Counted from the stretch's first letter, positions 8,538 through 17,443 are shown. The stretch is DNA of 64,000 nucleotides from JAJDAH01 sp964487605 (GCA_964487605.1 CAZARU010000007.1:1-64000); one strand, 5' to 3'. Made by a program: numbers and translations. The notes: generated from the sequence alone by a model not told the origin.

Positions 8538-9413
8538 ATGCCGGAAACGAAACGAGATCCCGATCTGTGCGTCATCACCTGCGCGCTCACCGGCGTGCTC
8601 GCCAACCGCAAGCAGTGCGAGGGCATCCCCTACACCCCCGCCGAGATTGGCGAGGAGGCTCGCCGCGCGTGGGAGGCCGGCGCCGCGGCCGTCCACATTC
8701 ACGCCCGCAACGACGACGGATCCCCCACGTTCTCACCGGCCACCTTCGCGAAGATCAAGGAGGAGGTCCGTCAGCGCAGCCCCGTGATCCTCAACTTCTC
8801 CACGGGCACGATCTTCGACGACGTGACCGAGCAGTGCACCTACATTCGCGAGTCGAAGCCCGAGATCGCCGCGATGAACGCGGGGACGATGAACTACGCG
8901 AAGTACTCCCAGAACCGGAAGGACTTCGTCTTCGACATGGTGTTCTCCAACACCTACACGAAGATGCAGAAGATGCTCTCGGCGATGAACGAATCTGGCG
9001 TGAAGCCCGAGCTGGAGTGCTTCGACTCCGGTCACACCCACGGCCTGTGGCCTCTCATCGACAAGGGAGTGCTCAAGCCGCCGCTGCAGTACTCCTTCAT
9101 CGTGAACGTGCTCGGTGGCATTCCACCGACGGTGGAGAGCCTGCAGCTCCAGACCAGGATCATGCACCCGGGGTCCGAGTGGGAGGTCATCGGGATCAGC
9201 CACTGCCACTGGCGCATGCTCGCCACAGCGCTGGTGCTCGGCGGCAACGTCCGCACGGGCCTGGAGGACCATCTCTACCTGCCGAGCGGCGAGATGGCGA
9301 AGTCGAACGGCGAGCTGGTCGCCGTGGCGGCGCGCATGGTGCGCGACGTGGGGCGGCGCCCGGCGACGGTCGACGAGGCGCGCCGGATCCTCTCCCTCGG
9401 CCCCGCGGCGTGA
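8538..9413 (+). CDS. Beta-keto acid cleavage enzyme (BKACE, DUF849 family)
   Basis: 291 residues from ATG 8538, with GAGGAGG at 8521-8527 as ribosome site. Family members are zinc TIM barrels that condense a beta-keto acid with acetyl-CoA and release acetoacetate and a new acyl-CoA. Zinc ligands are visible as VHIHARNDDG (His53, His55) and Glu243 in RTGLED, with Arg239 four residues before it, the same spacing as Arg226/Glu230 of the lysine-fermentation enzyme Kce. The side chain of the substrate cannot be read from sequence. It is followed at 14 bases by a crotonase and then a carboxyltransferase, so it likely feeds an acyl-CoA into that short pathway. ATG 8505 in frame is a less likely start. 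Confidence 0.9.
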   Translation: MPETKRDPDLCVITCALTGVLANRKQCEGIPYTPAEIGEEARRAWEAGAAAVHIHARNDDGSPTFSPATFAKIKEEVRQRSPVILNFSTGTIFDDVTEQCTYIRESKPEIAAMNAGTMNYAKYSQNRKDFVFDMVFSNTYTKMQKMLSAMNESGVKPELECFDSGHTHGLWPLIDKGVLKPPLQYSFIVNVLGGIPPTVESLQLQTRIMHPGSEWEVIGISHCHWRMLATALVLGGNVRTGLEDHLYLPSGEMAKSNGELVAVAARMVRDVGRRPATVDEARRILSLGPAA

Positions 9414-9427
9414 CCCGAGGCACAGCC

Positions 9428-10213
9428 ATGCAAGAGAGACCCTACCGTACGCTCCTGGTGTCGGTGGACGACCGCATCGCCACCGTGACCCTGAACCGAC
9501 CCGAGCGTCGCAACGCGATAGGGTCGGAGATGAGCAACGAGCTGATCTACGCGCTCGCCGACGCCGCCGACGACCCCGGCATCGTGGCCACGGTGCTGAC
9601 CGGCGCGGGCGATGCCTTCTGCGCGGGCGGCGACTTCAGCCAGATGACCGGCGGCGGCGCGGAGTCTGCGCTGCCGCATCGCGGCACGTATCAGGATCTG
9701 CTGCTTTCGCTGTGGCGCACCACGAAGCCGGTCATCGCGCGCGTGAACGGGCACGCGATGGGCGGGGGGCTCGGGCTCGTGGCGGCCTGCACGGTGGCCG
9801 TCGCGTCCACCGATGCGAAGCTCGGAACGCCGGAGGTCAACGTCGGCCTCTTTCCGTTCATGATCATGGCGGTCCTCGATCGCGTGATGCCGCGCCGCCG
9901 GCTCGTCGAGATGATGCTGCGGGGTGAGCGACTGTCGGCGGAGGAGGCCGCGCGCGTCGGGCTCGTCAATAGAGCGGTGCCCCGCGCGGACCTCGACGCC
10001 GCCGTCGCCGAGTACACCGCGCTCTTGCGGACCAAGAGCCCCATGGCCATTCGACTCGGACTCGAGGCCATGGGCGACGCGGAGGAGCTCCGCCTCGAAG
10101 AGAAGCTGCCCTTGCTGGAGCAGCGTCTCCTCGCGTGTCTCGGTACCGAGGACGCGCGTGAGGGGCTCGCGGCGTTTCTTCAGAAGCGCGAGCCGAAATG
10201 GACGGGTCGGTGA
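9428..10213 (+). CDS. Enoyl-CoA hydratase/isomerase (crotonase) family protein
   Basis: 261 residues. The crotonase fold is clear: LNRPERRNAI near the N-terminus, oxyanion-hole segments DAFCAGGDFSQM (about 62-73) and GHAMGGGLGL (about 108-117), and GTPEVNVGLFP (about 133-143). In typical hydratases the second oxyanion segment reads GGGxE; here that Glu position is Gly116, while the second catalytic Glu (Glu136) is present. That argues against ordinary enoyl-CoA hydration and for an isomerase, hydrolase, decarboxylase or C-C cleaving member. It sits between the BKACE and carboxyltransferase genes. Confidence 0.88.
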   Translation: MQERPYRTLLVSVDDRIATVTLNRPERRNAIGSEMSNELIYALADAADDPGIVATVLTGAGDAFCAGGDFSQMTGGGAESALPHRGTYQDLLLSLWRTTKPVIARVNGHAMGGGLGLVAACTVAVASTDAKLGTPEVNVGLFPFMIMAVLDRVMPRRRLVEMMLRGERLSAEEAARVGLVNRAVPRADLDAAVAEYTALLRTKSPMAIRLGLEAMGDAEELRLEEKLPLLEQRLLACLGTEDAREGLAAFLQKREPKWTGR

Positions 10214-10247
10214 CGCTCACGCCAGCCGACGGCAACGGAGGACCCAG

Positions 10248-11810
10248 ATGAGCATGCAGGATCGAGTGAACGAGCTCGCGGCGCGCCGCGAGCGCGTGGC
10301 GAAGATGGGTGGCGCGGAGCGCGTGCAGAAGCAGCACGATCGAGGAAAGCTCACTGCGCGCGAGCGCATGGCGGCGTTCTTCGACGACGGCCAGTGGTTC
10401 GAGGTCGGAATGCACGGCAGAACGATGGGCCCTGCCGGTGAGAAGGACGATACCCCTGCCGACGGCGTGATCTGTGGTTTCGGCAAGGTGGACGGCCGGA
10501 TGGTGTGCGCCGCCGCGTACGACTTCACGGTTAAGGGCGGCAGCATCGGACAGACCGGGGAAGAGAAGGTGACTCGCCTTCGCTCCATGGCGCTCAAGGG
10601 GCGGTGGCCCATCGTGTGGTTCATCGACTCCGCCGGGGCGCGGATCGATCCCGGGGCCGGTCATCACGCCGATCAGCTCTCGCTCTTCGCCGGCTCCGGC
10701 CACCTCTTCCGCGAGCAGGTGATCATGAGCGGCGTGGTGCCGCAGGTCGCGGCCATGGTCGGACCCGGCGCCGCAGGAACGGCCTACATTCCCGGCCTCG
10801 CCGACTTCGTTCCGATGATCAAGGACATCGGGTCCATGGCCCTCGGTGGACCGCCGCTGGTGAAGGCGGCGACGGGCCAGGAGATTGGCGAGCAGGAGCT
10901 GGGCGGCTCGAAGATTCACACGACCAAGAGCGGTGTCGGCGATGCCGAGGTGAAGGACGACGCGGAGTGCATCGCGACGATCCGGAAGTACCTGTCGTTC
11001 ATGCCGTCGAGCTGCGAGGAGGAACCGCCGACGATCCCGTGCGACGACCCCGTCGAGCGGCGCGACGAATCGCTGCTGACCGTGTTGCCCGAGAAGACGA
11101 GCCAGGCATTCGACATGTACGCGGTCATCCGTGCGGTCGTGGATCACGGGGACATCCTGGACGTGAAGCCGAAGTTCGGGCGGAGCCTCATCACGTGCTT
11201 CGCGCGCATCGGCGGGCGCGCGGTGGGAATCGTCGCCAACCAGTCCAAGTACCTGGGCGGAATCCTCGAGAACGATTCCAGCGACAAGGGGGCCAAGTTC
11301 ATCCAGATTTGCGACGCCTTCAACGTGCCGCTGGTCTTCTTCCAGGACGTGCCCGGCTTCATGGTCGGGTCGAAGGTCGAGCACGAGGGGATCATCCGCC
11401 ACGGCGCCAAGATGCTGCACGTGATGAGCTCGGCGACGGTGCCGAAGCTCACCGTGGTCGTGCGCAAGGCCTACGGCGCGGGCTACTACGTGATGTGCGG
11501 GCGCGCCTACGAGCCCGATCTCATCGTGGCCTGGCCCGGCGCCGAGATCAGCGTCATGGGCGCCGAGGGCATGGTGGGCATCGCCGGTCGCAAGCTCTTC
11601 GGAGGTGCGGAGCCCGACCCCGAGCTCAAGAAGCAGGTGGTCGGCATGATCCAGAAGACCATCGACATCTACCGCGTCGGCGGCTGGGCCCTCGTCGACG
11701 ACGTCATCGATCCGCGGGATACCCGCCGCGCGCTCGCCTGGGGCCTCGAGCTGTCCCGGCACAAGATGATCGAGCGACCCCACCGCAAGCGCGGCGTCAT
11801 CCCGGTGTGA
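10248..11810 (+). CDS. Acyl-CoA carboxylase carboxyltransferase (beta) subunit
   Basis: 520 residues, the usual size for propionyl-/methylcrotonyl-CoA carboxylase beta chains. GGAGGA at 10237-10242 lies 5 bases before ATG 10248. Two crotonase-like halves are seen; the N-terminal half has IDSAGARIDPG and GPGAAGTAYIPG (CoA site), and the C-terminal half has FQDVPGFMVGSKVEHEGI and the biotin-side segment KAYGAGYYVMCGRAYEPD. It transfers CO2 from carboxybiotin to an acyl-CoA, or the reverse in decarboxylases. No biotin carboxylase or biotin carrier gene is in the window, so those subunits must be elsewhere. Which acyl-CoA is used is open. Confidence 0.92.
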   Translation: MSMQDRVNELAARRERVAKMGGAERVQKQHDRGKLTARERMAAFFDDGQWFEVGMHGRTMGPAGEKDDTPADGVICGFGKVDGRMVCAAAYDFTVKGGSIGQTGEEKVTRLRSMALKGRWPIVWFIDSAGARIDPGAGHHADQLSLFAGSGHLFREQVIMSGVVPQVAAMVGPGAAGTAYIPGLADFVPMIKDIGSMALGGPPLVKAATGQEIGEQELGGSKIHTTKSGVGDAEVKDDAECIATIRKYLSFMPSSCEEEPPTIPCDDPVERRDESLLTVLPEKTSQAFDMYAVIRAVVDHGDILDVKPKFGRSLITCFARIGGRAVGIVANQSKYLGGILENDSSDKGAKFIQICDAFNVPLVFFQDVPGFMVGSKVEHEGIIRHGAKMLHVMSSATVPKLTVVVRKAYGAGYYVMCGRAYEPDLIVAWPGAEISVMGAEGMVGIAGRKLFGGAEPDPELKKQVVGMIQKTIDIYRVGGWALVDDVIDPRDTRRALAWGLELSRHKMIERPHRKRGVIPV

Positions 11811-11822
11811 CCCGCGCCCACG

Positions 11823-13055
11823 TCACTCCGTGATGTGCTGCGGCGGTGGCTGCGGCGGCGGCTGAACCGGCGGCGGCGGCACGAACGGCTGGGGGGCCAC
11901 GGGGTTCGTCGGGATCATGGCCGGGTTGATCAGGTTCGGCGGAGCGCCGGGGCCACCCCGTCGCGCGACCCGCGGCGCCTTCCGGCGGTCGTCCCTGCCG
12001 CGCTTCTTCAGGAACGGCCGCTCACCGGTGTGGATCCGGACCGGCGCTGGCTTTCGCGTCGCGGTGCGCCCCACGAAGGCGTCGATGCCGAACCGGTGCC
12101 CGTCGTCGCTGGCGTCGAACCAGGCGTTGACGAGGTACAGGCCAGGGCGAGCGAACGTGTCGCGCGGGCAAAGCTCGCTCAGGCGGTTCGTGAACGTCAT
12201 GGTGCCGCCGCGCCGCAGCGCGAGGAACGCCTGCCGGTCGGGGACGCGTGAGTCGGGCTGCGGGTTGCACACCACGGTGCCGTCCGGACCGAGCACCTCG
12301 AAGGTGAGCAGCTCGCGGCGGAAGTAGACGTGCGCAGTGTCTGCTCCCTTGTTTGCCAGCTTCACGGAGACCGTCGCCGAGAACTCGGCTTGCGCGTCGG
12401 ACCCGAGCGCCATCGTCAGCTCGAGGGGTGGCAGCGCGTGGGCGGCCGTGCCCTCGTCCTTGGGAAGGGCAGAGGACGACCACTCGGCGTAGGTCGAGCG
12501 AAGGGCGAACGACTCGCCATCGAGCTGCTTCACGGCGCCGAGCGCGGAGTCGTCCTTCGAGGGTTCGAGCACGAAGGGGGGAAGCTGATCGGTCGCCTCC
12601 TCGACGAGGCGGCCCTGCTTCCAGGTCTTCTTGACGCGCTCGGGCCAGCCGAAATGCGGCGTGACCAGCGCCCCCGGCACGAGCGCGCTCTGGCCGCCCG
12701 CCGCGAAGCAGTAGAGCCGGGGATCGAAGTCGAGGCCGTACGCCTTTCCGGGCGCGAGCTCGACGCGGTAGTCGCGGTCGATGAACGTCGGGAAGAGCGA
12801 GTCGGGGACGCGGCACGAGACGGGGCTCTTCCGCCCCGGCACCTTCACCTCGAACCACGTCAGGCGTGGATCGATCGCCAGCACGACCGCCTCGTCGCCG
12901 CGGTTGGCGATGTGGAGGTGCCACGGCTGCTCCGGCCCCTGCTCGACGACCGAGAGGTCCACGATGGGGGCTTCGGGCTCGGGCGCTTCCTCTGCGGCCG
13001 CGGGACGAGCGAGCGCCGCGACGCCGAGCAGGAGGAGGGAAGGCGGGACCCGCAC
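11823..13055 (-). CDS. Secreted protein with proline-rich C-terminus, unknown function
   Basis: 410 residues from GTG 13055. A clear Sec signal peptide (VPPSLLLLGVAALARPAAA) ends about residue 21. Two similar halves follow, each a beta-rich segment (VVLAIDPRLTWFEVKVPGR-like near 58-75 and VYFRRELLTFEVLGPDG near 243-259) and each ending with a Cys, suggesting a duplicated immunoglobulin-like domain. The tail is basic, then strongly Pro-rich (PPPPVQPPPQPPPQ). It looks like a periplasmic or surface protein; I do not recognise a family. It is convergent with the carboxyltransferase gene, 12 bases apart. Confidence 0.8.
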   Translation of the reverse strand: MRVPPSLLLLGVAALARPAAAEEAPEPEAPIVDLSVVEQGPEQPWHLHIANRGDEAVVLAIDPRLTWFEVKVPGRKSPVSCRVPDSLFPTFIDRDYRVELAPGKAYGLDFDPRLYCFAAGGQSALVPGALVTPHFGWPERVKKTWKQGRLVEEATDQLPPFVLEPSKDDSALGAVKQLDGESFALRSTYAEWSSSALPKDEGTAAHALPPLELTMALGSDAQAEFSATVSVKLANKGADTAHVYFRRELLTFEVLGPDGTVVCNPQPDSRVPDRQAFLALRRGGTMTFTNRLSELCPRDTFARPGLYLVNAWFDASDDGHRFGIDAFVGRTATRKPAPVRIHTGERPFLKKRGRDDRRKAPRVARRGGPGAPPNLINPAMIPTNPVAPQPFVPPPPVQPPPQPPPQHITE

Positions 13056-13112
13056 ACCCGTTCGCTAGCACGCGAGGACGCGCGCGGCGATCCGGTTGTC
13101 TGCTCCGCTCCG

Positions 13113-13805
13113 ATGACCTACGAAGTGGGGACCCGCGGATCGGTCCGCGGGCCTTCGTCCACCGTGAGAGGCCTCTACGCCATCGTGGATCTGGACGCGC
13201 TCGCCGAGCGGGGGCTCGATCCGCTCGACTTCGCCGAGCGGGTGCTCGCGGCGCGCCCGGCGGCGCTGCAGCTCCGTTCCAAGCGTGCGACGCCGCGCGC
13301 GACGGTCGTGGCCCTGAGGCAGCTTCGGGAGCCCGCGAGGCGCGCGGGTGTACTCTACTTCGCCAACGACCGTCCGGATCTCGCCCTGCTGGCAGAGTGC
13401 GACGGGGTCCACGTCGGGCAGGACGACCTGCCCGCTGCTCTGGTCCGGCGCTACGCGCCGCGCCTCGCGGTGGGCGTTTCCACCCACGACGTGGATCAGC
13501 TCGACCGAGCCCTGAGCGACCGCCCGGACTACGTGGCCTTCGGCCCCGTCTTCCTCACCCTGTCGAAGGAGCATCCCGACCCCGTGGTGGGCCTCGAGCG
13601 CCTCGCCGCGGCGCGCGAGCGGTGCGACGCGCACGGCACGCCGCTCGTCGCCATCGGCGGGATCACGCACGCGCGGGCGCCGCTCGTGGCCCAGCACGCG
13701 ACGGCCGGGGCCGCCATCGGCGCGCTGCTCCCCGACGAAGGAGAGACGCTCGACGGCGTCGAGGCCCGAACGCGCGCCCTGCACGTCGCGCTCGGCGGCG
13801 CGTGA
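13113..13805 (+). CDS. thiE: Thiamine phosphate synthase
   Basis: 230 residues from ATG 13113. ThiE joins the pyrimidine diphosphate and the thiazole phosphate to give thiamine phosphate. The TIM-barrel motifs are in order: GLYAIVDL, ALQLRSK, FANDRPDLA, GVHVGQDDLP, GVSTHD, YVAFGPVFLTLSK and AIGGI. About 17 residues precede the core, so internal GTG 13164 is a possible alternative start. No TPP riboswitch is recognisable in the 57 bases upstream. The next gene overlaps by GTGA. A TenI-like sugar-phosphate role is an alternative, but the diphosphate-site motifs favour ThiE. Confidence 0.88.
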   Translation: MTYEVGTRGSVRGPSSTVRGLYAIVDLDALAERGLDPLDFAERVLAARPAALQLRSKRATPRATVVALRQLREPARRAGVLYFANDRPDLALLAECDGVHVGQDDLPAALVRRYAPRLAVGVSTHDVDQLDRALSDRPDYVAFGPVFLTLSKEHPDPVVGLERLAAARERCDAHGTPLVAIGGITHARAPLVAQHATAGAAIGALLPDEGETLDGVEARTRALHVALGGA

Positions 13806-14356
13806 CCCTCGCGGTGGTCGCGCTCCTGGGCGCGGCGGTCGTCGCGGCCGTAGCGCTCCACCTGGCGCGTGTCCGGCGCCGGGCGCTGCCACCGCCGGCC
13901 GCCGCGTCCTCTCCGATCGAAAGCGACGAGCCGGGGGGACCGGGCGTCGGCGACGTCGTGACGGTGGCGGGTTCGGACGTCTGGGTGCGCGGGGCCTGGC
14001 GCCTCGACGAGGACGGCGCGCACGTGGCGACGCTCGCCTTCGGCGACGACGCGACGCTGCTGGTGACCGACGCGGCGGTTTTCCTGCTCCGCGAGGCGGC
14101 TCCTCTGCTGGGGGCCGGTGCGACGGACACGGTGGAACTCGGGGCGCGCTTCTTCTCGCGTTCCCGGCGCCTCCCCGTTGCGGTGCTCGCGACGGGTCGG
14201 GCGCCTCCGGCGCCCACGGAGGGAGTGGTCTACGTCGAGTACCGCGGCGCCGACGGCGTGTTGCTCATCGTCGTGGGTGCCGCCGACACGTGGCGCGCCT
14301 GGACCGCGGATGCAGTCGGTGCGGTCGACGTCGAGCGCTGGGGACGCGTCGAGTGA
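13802..14356 (+). CDS. Membrane-anchored hypothetical protein
   Basis: 184 residues from GTG 13802, overlapping the thiE stop (GTGA). An N-terminal membrane helix (about residues 2-24) with a basic cluster after it is followed by a soluble beta-rich domain starting near GVGDVVTVAGSDVWVRG. It has no recognised catalytic motif; the layout vaguely resembles DUF4178 proteins. Coupled translation with thiE does not by itself link it to thiamine. It ends 3 bases from the convergent holB stop. Confidence 0.7.
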   Translation: MTLAVVALLGAAVVAAVALHLARVRRRALPPPAAASSPIESDEPGGPGVGDVVTVAGSDVWVRGAWRLDEDGAHVATLAFGDDATLLVTDAAVFLLREAAPLLGAGATDTVELGARFFSRSRRLPVAVLATGRAPPAPTEGVVYVEYRGADGVLLIVVGAADTWRAWTADAVGAVDVERWGRVE

Positions 14357-14359
14357 GGC

Positions 14360-15367
14360 TCACGCTGCGCGCAGGCGCAGCACGAGCGCTTCGACCGCGA
14401 GGGTCGGGTGCGCGTTGGCGCCCACGTCGGCGATGGTCTCCATGACGACGGCGTAGCGGCGCGCGTGGAGCTCTGCCTCGGCGGGCGCTTCCGGCGCCAG
14501 CGCGCGTGCGCGGTCCGCGAGGCGGTGGGCCAGGTGGTGCAGATCCGCCAGCAGGTCGCGTCGGTCGCGATTCCCCGCGGCCAGCTCCATGGCGAGCACG
14601 AGCGTGGGCGACGCGGTGGCCTGAAGGATGCCGCGCGAGAACTCCTCCCGTGCTTCCAGCACTTCGGGCACCGAGAGCGCCAGCGCCCGCGCCGCGCTCC
14701 CGTCGCCGAGCCGCGCCGCCGCGGGGGAGTGCCCCTCGGTCTGCAGGATGCCGGCGATCACGCTCTCGGGGAGCGGTCCGAAGCGCACCGCGAGCGTGCG
14801 GGAGCGGATGGTGTCGAGCAGCTTCGTGGGCCGACTCGTGAGCAGGATGAAGTGCGTCCTGGCCGGGGGCTCCTCCAGCGTCTTGAGCAAGGCGTTCGCC
14901 GCCTGGACGCCGAGCTCGTCGGCGTCGCGCACGATGAAGACGAGGGCGCGCCCTTCGTGAGGCCCGAAGCCGGCGCGCCCGAGCACCACGCGGCGGATCT
15001 GGTGCACGCTGATGGTCATGGCTTCCTGGCTCGTGCCGCCCAGGAGCTCCTTCGGGTACAGGCCGCGCTGGACCAGCACCACGTCGGGGTGCTGTGGCAC
15101 CTGCGGCTCGCCCTCGGCCAGCGTCGCGACGCGACGGCAGGCCGAGCACTCGCCGCAGCCGAGCGGTCGCGCGGTGCACAGCAGCGCCTGGGCCAGCGCG
15201 AAGGCGGCGAGCTCCTTGCCGACGCCGTCAGGCCCCTCGAAGCGATAGGCGTGGGGGACACGCCCGGTTCTCACGGCGCGCACGAGCGTCTGAACGGCGG
15301 GCTCCTGTCCGAGGATCGCCGCGAACGGGCTCGCGCCGTCGATGCCCGGGCCGGCGTTCGTCGTCAT
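14360..15367 (-). CDS. holB: DNA polymerase III delta' subunit
   Basis: 335 residues. The AAA+ clamp-loader fold is visible: GQEPAVQTLVRAVRTGRVPHAY, a P-loop-like GPDGVGKE in which the usual Ser/Thr after Lys is Glu (delta' subunits often cannot hydrolyse ATP), a zinc-binding cluster CTARPLGCGECSAC, and the hallmark LLKTLEEPP with sensor LLTSRP. Delta' opens the beta clamp with delta and the DnaX ATPase. The stop lies 3 bases from the convergent gene. The next gene upstream on this strand ends 4 bases before its ATG at 15367, which suggests co-transcription. Confidence 0.9.
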   Translation of the reverse strand: MTTNAGPGIDGASPFAAILGQEPAVQTLVRAVRTGRVPHAYRFEGPDGVGKELAAFALAQALLCTARPLGCGECSACRRVATLAEGEPQVPQHPDVVLVQRGLYPKELLGGTSQEAMTISVHQIRRVVLGRAGFGPHEGRALVFIVRDADELGVQAANALLKTLEEPPARTHFILLTSRPTKLLDTIRSRTLAVRFGPLPESVIAGILQTEGHSPAAARLGDGSAARALALSVPEVLEAREEFSRGILQATASPTLVLAMELAAGNRDRRDLLADLHHLAHRLADRARALAPEAPAEAELHARRYAVVMETIADVGANAHPTLAVEALVLRLRAA

Positions 15368-15370
15368 CCG

Positions 15371-16483
15371 TCAGTGCTGTCCGGCCCAGTCGAGGGCGCC
15401 GCCCTCGACGACGCCGGGCCACGCATCGACGTACTCGCTCGGCGCGCCGGGTGAAGACGCATCGACCCAGAAAGCGTGCCCGGAGCCCGTGGGCCGCAGA
15501 TCGACGTGCACGAAGCGGTTGTTCGGGTAGTACCCGCAACCCACGTCGGGGATCCTGCGGCAGACGCGGAACACGTCGGCGTTCTCCACGCCCGTCACGA
15601 AGAGATCGACCGCTCGACCCTTCGCGTGCGGGCTCTGGGCGGCCTCGGGGCGGTAGCCGCTGATGAAGTAGAGGGGGCGGTGTGGAAAGGCGTCGGCGAG
15701 GCGCTGCAGCACCCAGAGCAGGCGCGGGTGCAGGAGGCGCACACCATGCACCCATTCGCCGGCCCGGGTGCCCGGATCGGGATCGACGGGCAGCGGGAGT
15801 CCCGGGTGCGCCGCGCCAGGTGGCCGGGCGAGCACGCTGGTCACGTCGAGCGCCTCGGCCGACACGGAGCCGTCGCACTCGGTGAGCTGCACGCGAGCGC
15901 TCTCGCCGCCGTAGCGTCCGATCATGACGGGCTGAATCCTCTGCCACGGGGCGCAGTTCTTCGCGCGCGCCGAAGCCAGCAGGTCATCGGCCGGCGCAGG
16001 GGCCGACAGCGCCCACGTGGGGAGCAAATCGACACCCGACAGGCGCGACGGAAGCACCTGCGCGAAGGCGCCGATTCGCAGCTCGAAGAGCTCCGGAGCC
16101 GAAGCCGAGAACGATGCGGGGGCCCCCGCCGAGTCCGGCGGCGCTTCGCACTCCACCGCGCTCCAGGACAGCCGGGGACCGAGGCGCAAGGTCGCCAGAC
16201 CGTAGTCGCCGTCGCGGAACGAGCGTGAAGGGTACACGCGCTCGACGCTCGGCCGGGTGTACGGCTTGAGCAGCGCGTCGATTCCCGAGCTGCCCGGGAG
16301 CGTCCACGGAGAGGCCACGGGCGCATCCGTGAGCCACGACGCCGGAGTCAGCGCGCCGAAGGCGTCGCCGAGGGCGGCGGGGACGTTCCCGGGCGCCGCG
16401 CCGGGGCGGGCGAGGGCCTGCGCGGCGACGAACGACGTCGCGGCGAGGGTCGCGATCCGGAGGGGGGCCGGCGCTCGGGCCAC
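15371..16483 (-). CDS. Exported DUF882/M15-type peptidase-like protein
   Basis: 370 residues from GTG 16483, giving a signal peptide with the core LRIATLAATSFVAAQALA. The C-terminal 120 residues resemble DUF882 (YcbK) and M15 D-Ala-D-Ala peptidases: LYFISGYRPEAAQSPHAKGRAVD supplies the His and Asp zinc ligands and VHVDLRP the last His. The N-terminal 230 residues are unrecognised. It likely acts on peptidoglycan in the periplasm. An alternative GTG at 16552 would give a GTGA overlap with the TetR stop but a long pre-signal tail; neither start has a good ribosome site. Confidence 0.82.
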   Translation of the reverse strand: MARAPAPLRIATLAATSFVAAQALARPGAAPGNVPAALGDAFGALTPASWLTDAPVASPWTLPGSSGIDALLKPYTRPSVERVYPSRSFRDGDYGLATLRLGPRLSWSAVECEAPPDSAGAPASFSASAPELFELRIGAFAQVLPSRLSGVDLLPTWALSAPAPADDLLASARAKNCAPWQRIQPVMIGRYGGESARVQLTECDGSVSAEALDVTSVLARPPGAAHPGLPLPVDPDPGTRAGEWVHGVRLLHPRLLWVLQRLADAFPHRPLYFISGYRPEAAQSPHAKGRAVDLFVTGVENADVFRVCRRIPDVGCGYYPNNRFVHVDLRPTGSGHAFWVDASSPGAPSEYVDAWPGVVEGGALDWAGQH

Positions 16484-16548
16484 GAGAGAGGTATGCCCGA
16501 CTCGGGCCCCGAGGGGAAGGAACGCGAGCGCCCTCAGCCGCCGACGCG

Positions 16549-17229
16549 TCACTCCGCGGGGGCCGAAGCGTCCTGCCGCGGGAGGTTCTGGATTCCGAGC
16601 CGGAGGAGGTAGAGGAACGTGCGATAGGCGTCGCGCGCCTTCGCGTCGTCGCCCTCGAGGTACTCCGACACCGAGAGCCCATTCAGCACCGCGAGAATGA
16701 GCGCGGAGGTGGCCTCCATGCCGCGCATCTGGTCGGCCCCTGCGCCCAGGACGTCGGCGATGCCGTCGGCGACGAGCTTGCGCGACTCCTTCTGCAAAGC
16801 CGCGGCCCGTCGCTTGAGCTCGGGGTCCCTGCGCGCCGCGCTCCACACCTCGATGCTCAGCCCCACGCTGGTCTTGTTGCTGTGGAGCGCTTCCCAGAGC
16901 GACTCGAGCGCGCCCTCCGCGCGGTTGGAAGAGTCCCCGCCGACCGCCTGGATCGCGTCCTTCACGCGATCGAGATAGCGATGATAGGCGTAGCTCTGCA
17001 CCTCGTGGATGAGCGCCGCCTTGCTCGCGAAGTAGTAGTGGACGATGCTCTTTCGCAGACCCAGCTCGCGGCCTATCTCGGCGAGCGTCGTCGCGGTGAA
17101 CCCCTTGCGAGAGAAACACTTCGCCGCTGCGGTGAGGATCGACGCGACCCTCGGGTTCTCCCAGTCCACCGCGCGCGGCGAGATGGTGCCTTCGGGATCC
17201 ATCGGCGTTTCGGATGCGGTCTCTGACAT
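16549..17229 (-). CDS. TetR family transcriptional regulator
   Basis: 226 residues. The helix-turn-helix is TATTLAEIGRELGLRKSIVHYYFASKAAL (about 45-73 in total; quoted parts are separate helices), the standard TetR DNA-binding unit. The C-terminal ligand domain is not specific. A 16-base inverted repeat and a promoter lie directly upstream, so it probably represses itself. The gene ahead on the same strand encodes a peptidoglycan hydrolase-like protein, a possible target. Confidence 0.9.
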   Translation of the reverse strand: MSETASETPMDPEGTISPRAVDWENPRVASILTAAAKCFSRKGFTATTLAEIGRELGLRKSIVHYYFASKAALIHEVQSYAYHRYLDRVKDAIQAVGGDSSNRAEGALESLWEALHSNKTSVGLSIEVWSAARRDPELKRRAAALQKESRKLVADGIADVLGAGADQMRGMEATSALILAVLNGLSVSEYLEGDDAKARDAYRTFLYLLRLGIQNLPRQDASAPAE

Positions 17230-17248
17230 GATTTCGCGTCCTTAGACC

Positions 17249-17264
17249 GGCTGGCCGACCAGCC
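17249..17264 (-). promoter_or_regulatory. Candidate TetR operator
   Basis: GGCTGG-CCGA-CCAGCC, a perfect 6-base inverted repeat with a 4-base spacer, 20 bases before the tetR-type ATG and just downstream of the predicted transcription start. Its place and symmetry fit autorepression. Confidence 0.55.
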
Positions 17265-17274
17265 AACCTCGTCC

Positions 17275-17304
17275 AATCTACCGGCCGGCGCTCGTCGGGG
17301 TCAA
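17275..17304 (-). promoter_or_regulatory. Promoter of the TetR gene
   Basis: On the minus strand TTGACC (17304-17299), an 18-base spacer, then TAGATT (17280-17275). The start would be near 17268, beside the operator-like palindrome. Confidence 0.5.
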
Positions 17305-17443
17305 GCGCTCTCGGTCCCCGAGAGGGCCGCATGTTCCGCGGGTGGGAGTTCGCCGTCAAGCGGCGAGTGGGTCGCTCCGATTTCGACCGGCGTCGCGTAG
17401 CGATCCGCTCCGCCGCAGTCCTTGCGCGTGGCGTGGGGCGCGC

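Noticed and set aside
13056..13112. TPP riboswitch upstream of thiE
   Set aside because: Only 57 bases, with no CUGAGA-type element visible.
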